Part shown: one piece after another, positions 60,988 to 64,000 of the stretch | How positions within the stretch are numbered: the first letter of the stretch is position 1 | Layout of the letters: every line of letters starts with the position of its first letter | Origin: an uncultured Flavobacteriaceae bacterium | Lineage (GTDB): Bacteria; Bacteroidota; Bacteroidia; Flavobacteriales; Flavobacteriaceae | Reading direction: 5' to 3' | Assembly: GCA_947493175.1 (NCBI GenBank) | Contig: CANLQD010000008.1 | Span: 1-64,000 of the forward strand | Length of the DNA: 64,000 nucleotides | Notes under the pieces: model-generated | Database searches by the model: none | What the model saw: only the letters and a program-made list of their open reading frames with translations | Told to the model about the DNA's origin: nothing | Made by a program: the position numbers and the translations under genes

Positions 60988-63582
60988 ATGAGGAGATCAC
61001 TGCGAACGAAAAAAATCGTTGCTCGTATAAGTCTGTTGGCGTTGGCAACCCTAATTTCCTCGTGCAATAGCCTTCGCCGGGTAGGTGCAAATGAACTGTT
61101 GGTCAAAAAGAATACGATCTATGCCGATAGCATCAAGATAACCGACGAAGCGATCGAAGGTTTTATTATTCAGGAACCCAATAGCACTATTTTAGGGTAT
61201 CCGCTTCGGCTCAACCTTTATAATCTGGCTAAAAAAGACCCTGATTCCTCTTTCCAGGCATGGCTGTACAAAAAGGATAAACGGGAAGAAAGGCTCAACA
61301 GCTTTCTATCAAAAAAACAGGTAGCTCGCTTGGGAGAGTCCTTTTTGGTCAAAGGGCTTAGTGAAACCCTAAAAAAAATAGGAGAAGCTCCCGTGATTCT
61401 TGATACTACAGAGACAAAAAGAACCTTAGAACGGCTTAACGCCTACTACCGGGCACAGGGGTATTTAAACAATACCACGACCTTTCATATCGATACATTA
61501 CCCAAAAAACAGCGTGCGCTTATCGATTATCGTATTACGCTGGGAAAACCCTTTATCATCGATTCGATAGCTTCCAACATCGCCTCGCCGGCCATCGACT
61601 CGCTGTATCAACTAAACAAGGCCGAGGCCATTGTTCAAAAAGGCAGCCAATTCAATGTGGACAACTTTGGACAAGAACGGGAAAGGCTAACGGGAGTTTT
61701 TAGAAATAATGGGGTCTACAACTTTCAGGAAAGTTCCATTAAATTCGATATTATCAGCGATACGACCAGGCTTGCGAACGACCAACAAATGGGGGCAGTC
61801 CTAAATATCGATGACCTTCGCAAAAGAGGGGAAGGAACGGTTACCACCCAACCTTATAAGGTGACACATTTTGAAAATATCAATATTTACACCGATTTTC
61901 TTTTTGATCAACGAAATGCCGAACAGCAGTTTATTCGCTACAATGGCTATACCATTTTTTATAGGGGGAAGCTGCGTTTTAAACCAAAGGCATTGACCGA
62001 TGCTATCTTTTTTGAAAATGATAGTTTGTATCGGGAAATCGATAAGATTCGTACGTATCGGCAAATCAACAACCTCGGGGTCTTTAAATACCCGACCATC
62101 ACTTTTGAAACCGATAGTACCCATACAAAGCTCACATCAAATATCTATTTGGCCGCTCGCCCTAAATATTCGTTCGGAGCCAATTTAGATGTGACCCATT
62201 CGAACATTCAGCAGATCGGCGTTGCCCTGAGCCCGTCATTGCAAGCCCGAAATTTATTCAAAGGTGCCGAAAACCTAAGCCTCTCGGCACGACTCAGTAT
62301 CGGTAATTCCAGCGACCCTAATATTCAGGATAACCGCTTTTTTAATATTCAGGAATACGGGGCCGATTTAAGCCTCGATTTTCCTCGGATTTGGTTTCCT
62401 TTTATTAAAACTACGCGCTTGATTCCGAGCTATTCCCTACCAAGGACACGCCTTTCGGTAGGGGCCAGTTTTCAGCAAAACATCGGGCTGGACAAGCGTA
62501 CCCTGAACTCGGTATTGGGGTATAGCTGGACACCCTCACAGCGTATCAATCACAATGTGGAGCTACTCAATGTACAATTTGTAAACAATGTACGCCCAGA
62601 ACAGTTCTTTCGGTTCTACCGCAGTTCCTATGCCGAATTGGATGGTATTGCCGATGCCTATCAAGATGATAACACCCTAGCCAATCTTTTTTTTACTCCT
62701 GAAGGAAGTACCGATCCAGAATTAACTATTCCAGATGGTACGGATGGATTCATAACCGCTGCTTTAAGAAATGAGGTAGAGGGCCTGACCTTGACAGACC
62801 GCATCGATATAAGCCGTATCGAGGAACGGCGGGTTCGCCTGGTCGAGGACAACCTCATATTCGCCAGTAACTACACCCTGAATTTAAATAACAGAACCGA
62901 CATTACCGACAACAGTTTTTACCAGTTCCGTTTTAAACTGGAAAGTGCCGGCAACCTCCTTTCCGGACTTTCCCAGATCATTCCTTTTGATGGGGAAGAA
63001 GGGAACAGGGAGGTGCTCGACGTTGCTTTTTCACAATATGCCAAAGGGGAAACCGAATTTGTAAAATACTGGGACCTACGGCGCTCCAAGGTATTGGCCT
63101 TCCGCTCTTTTTTCGGGATTGCCGTACCTTACGGAAACTCGAACAGCATCCCCTTTGTACGTAGTTATTTTGCGGGAGGTGCCAATGACAATCGAGGATG
63201 GTTCCCCTACTCCTTGGGTCCGGGACGAACCGATGCTATTAATGACTTCAACGAGGCGAACCTAAAAATTGCCCTTAACTTGGAATACCGCTTTCCGGTG
63301 GCGGGAAATTTTAAAGGAGCCCTTTTTGCCGATGCAGGTAATATTTGGAACGTTTTCGATAATGTAGAAGACCCCGATGCCAAGTTTAAGGGCATTAGCT
63401 CATTAGGCGATATTGCATTGGGATCCGGCTTCGGTCTGCGATACGACTTCACCTATTTTCTCTTTCGGGTCGATTTAGGGTTCAAGACCTACAATCCCGC
63501 CGAAGAGCAATCAAAACGCTGGTTCCGCGACTATAATTTTGCCAACTCGGTATTACAGATAGGCATCAACTATCCGTTTTAG
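60988..63582 (+). CDS. BamA/TamA-family outer-membrane protein
   Basis: 864 residues from the ATG at 60988. The lipoprotein-type signal (LATLISSCNSLRRV) is typical of the TamL-like group in Bacteroidota. POTRA-type repeats (about 40-410, with YYRAQGYLNNTTTFHIDT, NNGVYNFQ) precede a 16-strand Omp85 barrel (about 420-864) that contains the ND-NRGW form of the VRGF motif (SYFAGGANDNRGWFPY) and ends in aromatic Phe. It probably assists outer-membrane or surface protein assembly. Location next to a SpoU methyltransferase is common in this family. Confidence 0.9.
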   Translation: MRRSLRTKKIVARISLLALATLISSCNSLRRVGANELLVKKNTIYADSIKITDEAIEGFIIQEPNSTILGYPLRLNLYNLAKKDPDSSFQAWLYKKDKREERLNSFLSKKQVARLGESFLVKGLSETLKKIGEAPVILDTTETKRTLERLNAYYRAQGYLNNTTTFHIDTLPKKQRALIDYRITLGKPFIIDSIASNIASPAIDSLYQLNKAEAIVQKGSQFNVDNFGQERERLTGVFRNNGVYNFQESSIKFDIISDTTRLANDQQMGAVLNIDDLRKRGEGTVTTQPYKVTHFENINIYTDFLFDQRNAEQQFIRYNGYTIFYRGKLRFKPKALTDAIFFENDSLYREIDKIRTYRQINNLGVFKYPTITFETDSTHTKLTSNIYLAARPKYSFGANLDVTHSNIQQIGVALSPSLQARNLFKGAENLSLSARLSIGNSSDPNIQDNRFFNIQEYGADLSLDFPRIWFPFIKTTRLIPSYSLPRTRLSVGASFQQNIGLDKRTLNSVLGYSWTPSQRINHNVELLNVQFVNNVRPEQFFRFYRSSYAELDGIADAYQDDNTLANLFFTPEGSTDPELTIPDGTDGFITAALRNEVEGLTLTDRIDISRIEERRVRLVEDNLIFASNYTLNLNNRTDITDNSFYQFRFKLESAGNLLSGLSQIIPFDGEEGNREVLDVAFSQYAKGETEFVKYWDLRRSKVLAFRSFFGIAVPYGNSNSIPFVRSYFAGGANDNRGWFPYSLGPGRTDAINDFNEANLKIALNLEYRFPVAGNFKGALFADAGNIWNVFDNVEDPDAKFKGISSLGDIALGSGFGLRYDFTYFLFRVDLGFKTYNPAEEQSKRWFRDYNFANSVLQIGINYPF

Positions 63583-63641
63583 AGTTGATTTCAGCTGAAC
63601 GTCGGCAGTGGCACAGGCTGCAAAGTTTGGATGTTCTATCG

Positions 63642-63945
63642 TTTCAGGTTAAAAGTATCAAAGAGATACTTTATTTAAATTAGATATTTGGGCTTGAATT
63701 TGAGTTCGTGCTTGATCAAGCGGGCAGTTGGCGGCGGTAGAAAGCAGGAGAGGCATGATATTTCATCATTTCAGGTCTCAAAGAGATATTGTATTTGAGT
63801 TAGATGTTTGTGTTTTAGCCTTTCTTCCTTGCCTTGACGGGCTTGGCATAACATTAATCCTATTCAATCGGTATTTTGGTTAAATATTCAAGGAATCGAA
63901 AAGATATATTTGAGTTTGATTTTTGAATTTGTATTTGAGTTTCAA
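63642..63945 (+). repeat. Degenerate three-copy repeat (about 127-bp period)
   Basis: Copies near 63642, 63769 and 63890 share TTTCAGGT..., CAAAGAGATA and TATTTGAGTTAGAT.TTTG. The first two are clearest. The stretch between them starts with a related GGCAGT(T)GGC segment. Confidence 0.55.
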
Positions 63946-63983
63946 CTTCCTAAAGTCGATAGTGGGCTACCAGTAATTTTTAT

Positions 63984-63991
63984 TACTTTTG
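63984..63991 (+). promoter_or_regulatory. -7 element near right edge
   Basis: TACTTTTG lies 9 bp before the window end, suggesting a plus-strand gene starting just outside. Confidence 0.4.
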
Positions 63992-64000
63992 TGCATTCCA

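Larger units (their letters stand above)
63583..64000. other. Intergenic gap, 418 bp, at the right edge
   Basis: No gene is supported. It holds a degenerate repeat (63642-63945) and a terminal -7-like element. Confidence 0.6.

Overview
The window looks like chromosomal DNA of a marine member of the Flavobacteriaceae (Bacteroidota), perhaps near Maribacter, Zobellia or Arenibacter (the genus is inference). Supporting signs are a complete Na+-translocating NQR operon, type IX secretion (T9SS) parts (a PorT/SprT-like protein and a DUF5103 plug protein), secreted proteins with T9SS C-terminal sorting domains, a menaquinone methyltransferase, and TAnnTTTG-type -7 promoter elements in front of many genes. 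I saw no rRNA, tRNA, CRISPR array, insertion sequence or recombinase gene.

Layout. 1-7.7 kb: two tandem copies of a two-gene module, each a long, highly repetitive fibre-like surface protein followed by a smaller T9SS protein with a gliding-motility-type C-terminal domain; the first fibre gene is cut by the left edge. 7.9-16.8 kb: cell-wall and protein-quality enzymes (M15 carboxypeptidase, M48 peptidase), a 55-codon membrane protein preceded by a LytTR-type operator, an ankyrin protein, gpmI, map, a GxxExxY gene inserted between map and a methyltransferase, and a leucine-rich T9SS protein. 16.9-24.6 kb (minus strand): nqrABCDEF, a small NQR-associated gene and apbE, which supplies the covalent FMN of NqrB and NqrC. 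24.7-37.7 kb: T9SS plug protein, DUF3667, apaG, pruA, a GlxA-type regulator next to an exported DJ-1 domain protein, DinB, DKNYY and small lipoproteins, rsmG, a fatty-acid desaturase and an aspartate aminotransferase.

37.8-55.4 kb is an accessory island. All of its genes lie on the plus strand. They are functionally unrelated (five AraC-family regulators, an S41 peptidase, two class-C serine hydrolases, an ASCH lipoprotein, GNAT, PLP decarboxylase, alpha/beta hydrolase, SDR and others). Several are separated by related intergenic elements with a shared core near ACTATATTTCCATA and a right end near GCGCTGCGTTGGCA. Some elements have complementary 7-mers at the two ends (TGCCAAT/ATTGGCA). This resembles the attC/gene-cassette organisation of integrons, but no integrase is present, and it is the best candidate here for an undescribed system. 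Four genes that directly follow such elements seem to start with TTG.

55.5-63.6 kb returns to housekeeping genes: trkH-trkA (potassium uptake), ubiE/menG followed by porT, an SpoU-type RNA methyltransferase and a BamA/TamA-family outer-membrane protein. The last 0.4 kb is non-coding, holds a degenerate three-copy repeat and ends in a promoter-like -7 element that suggests a gene just beyond the right edge.
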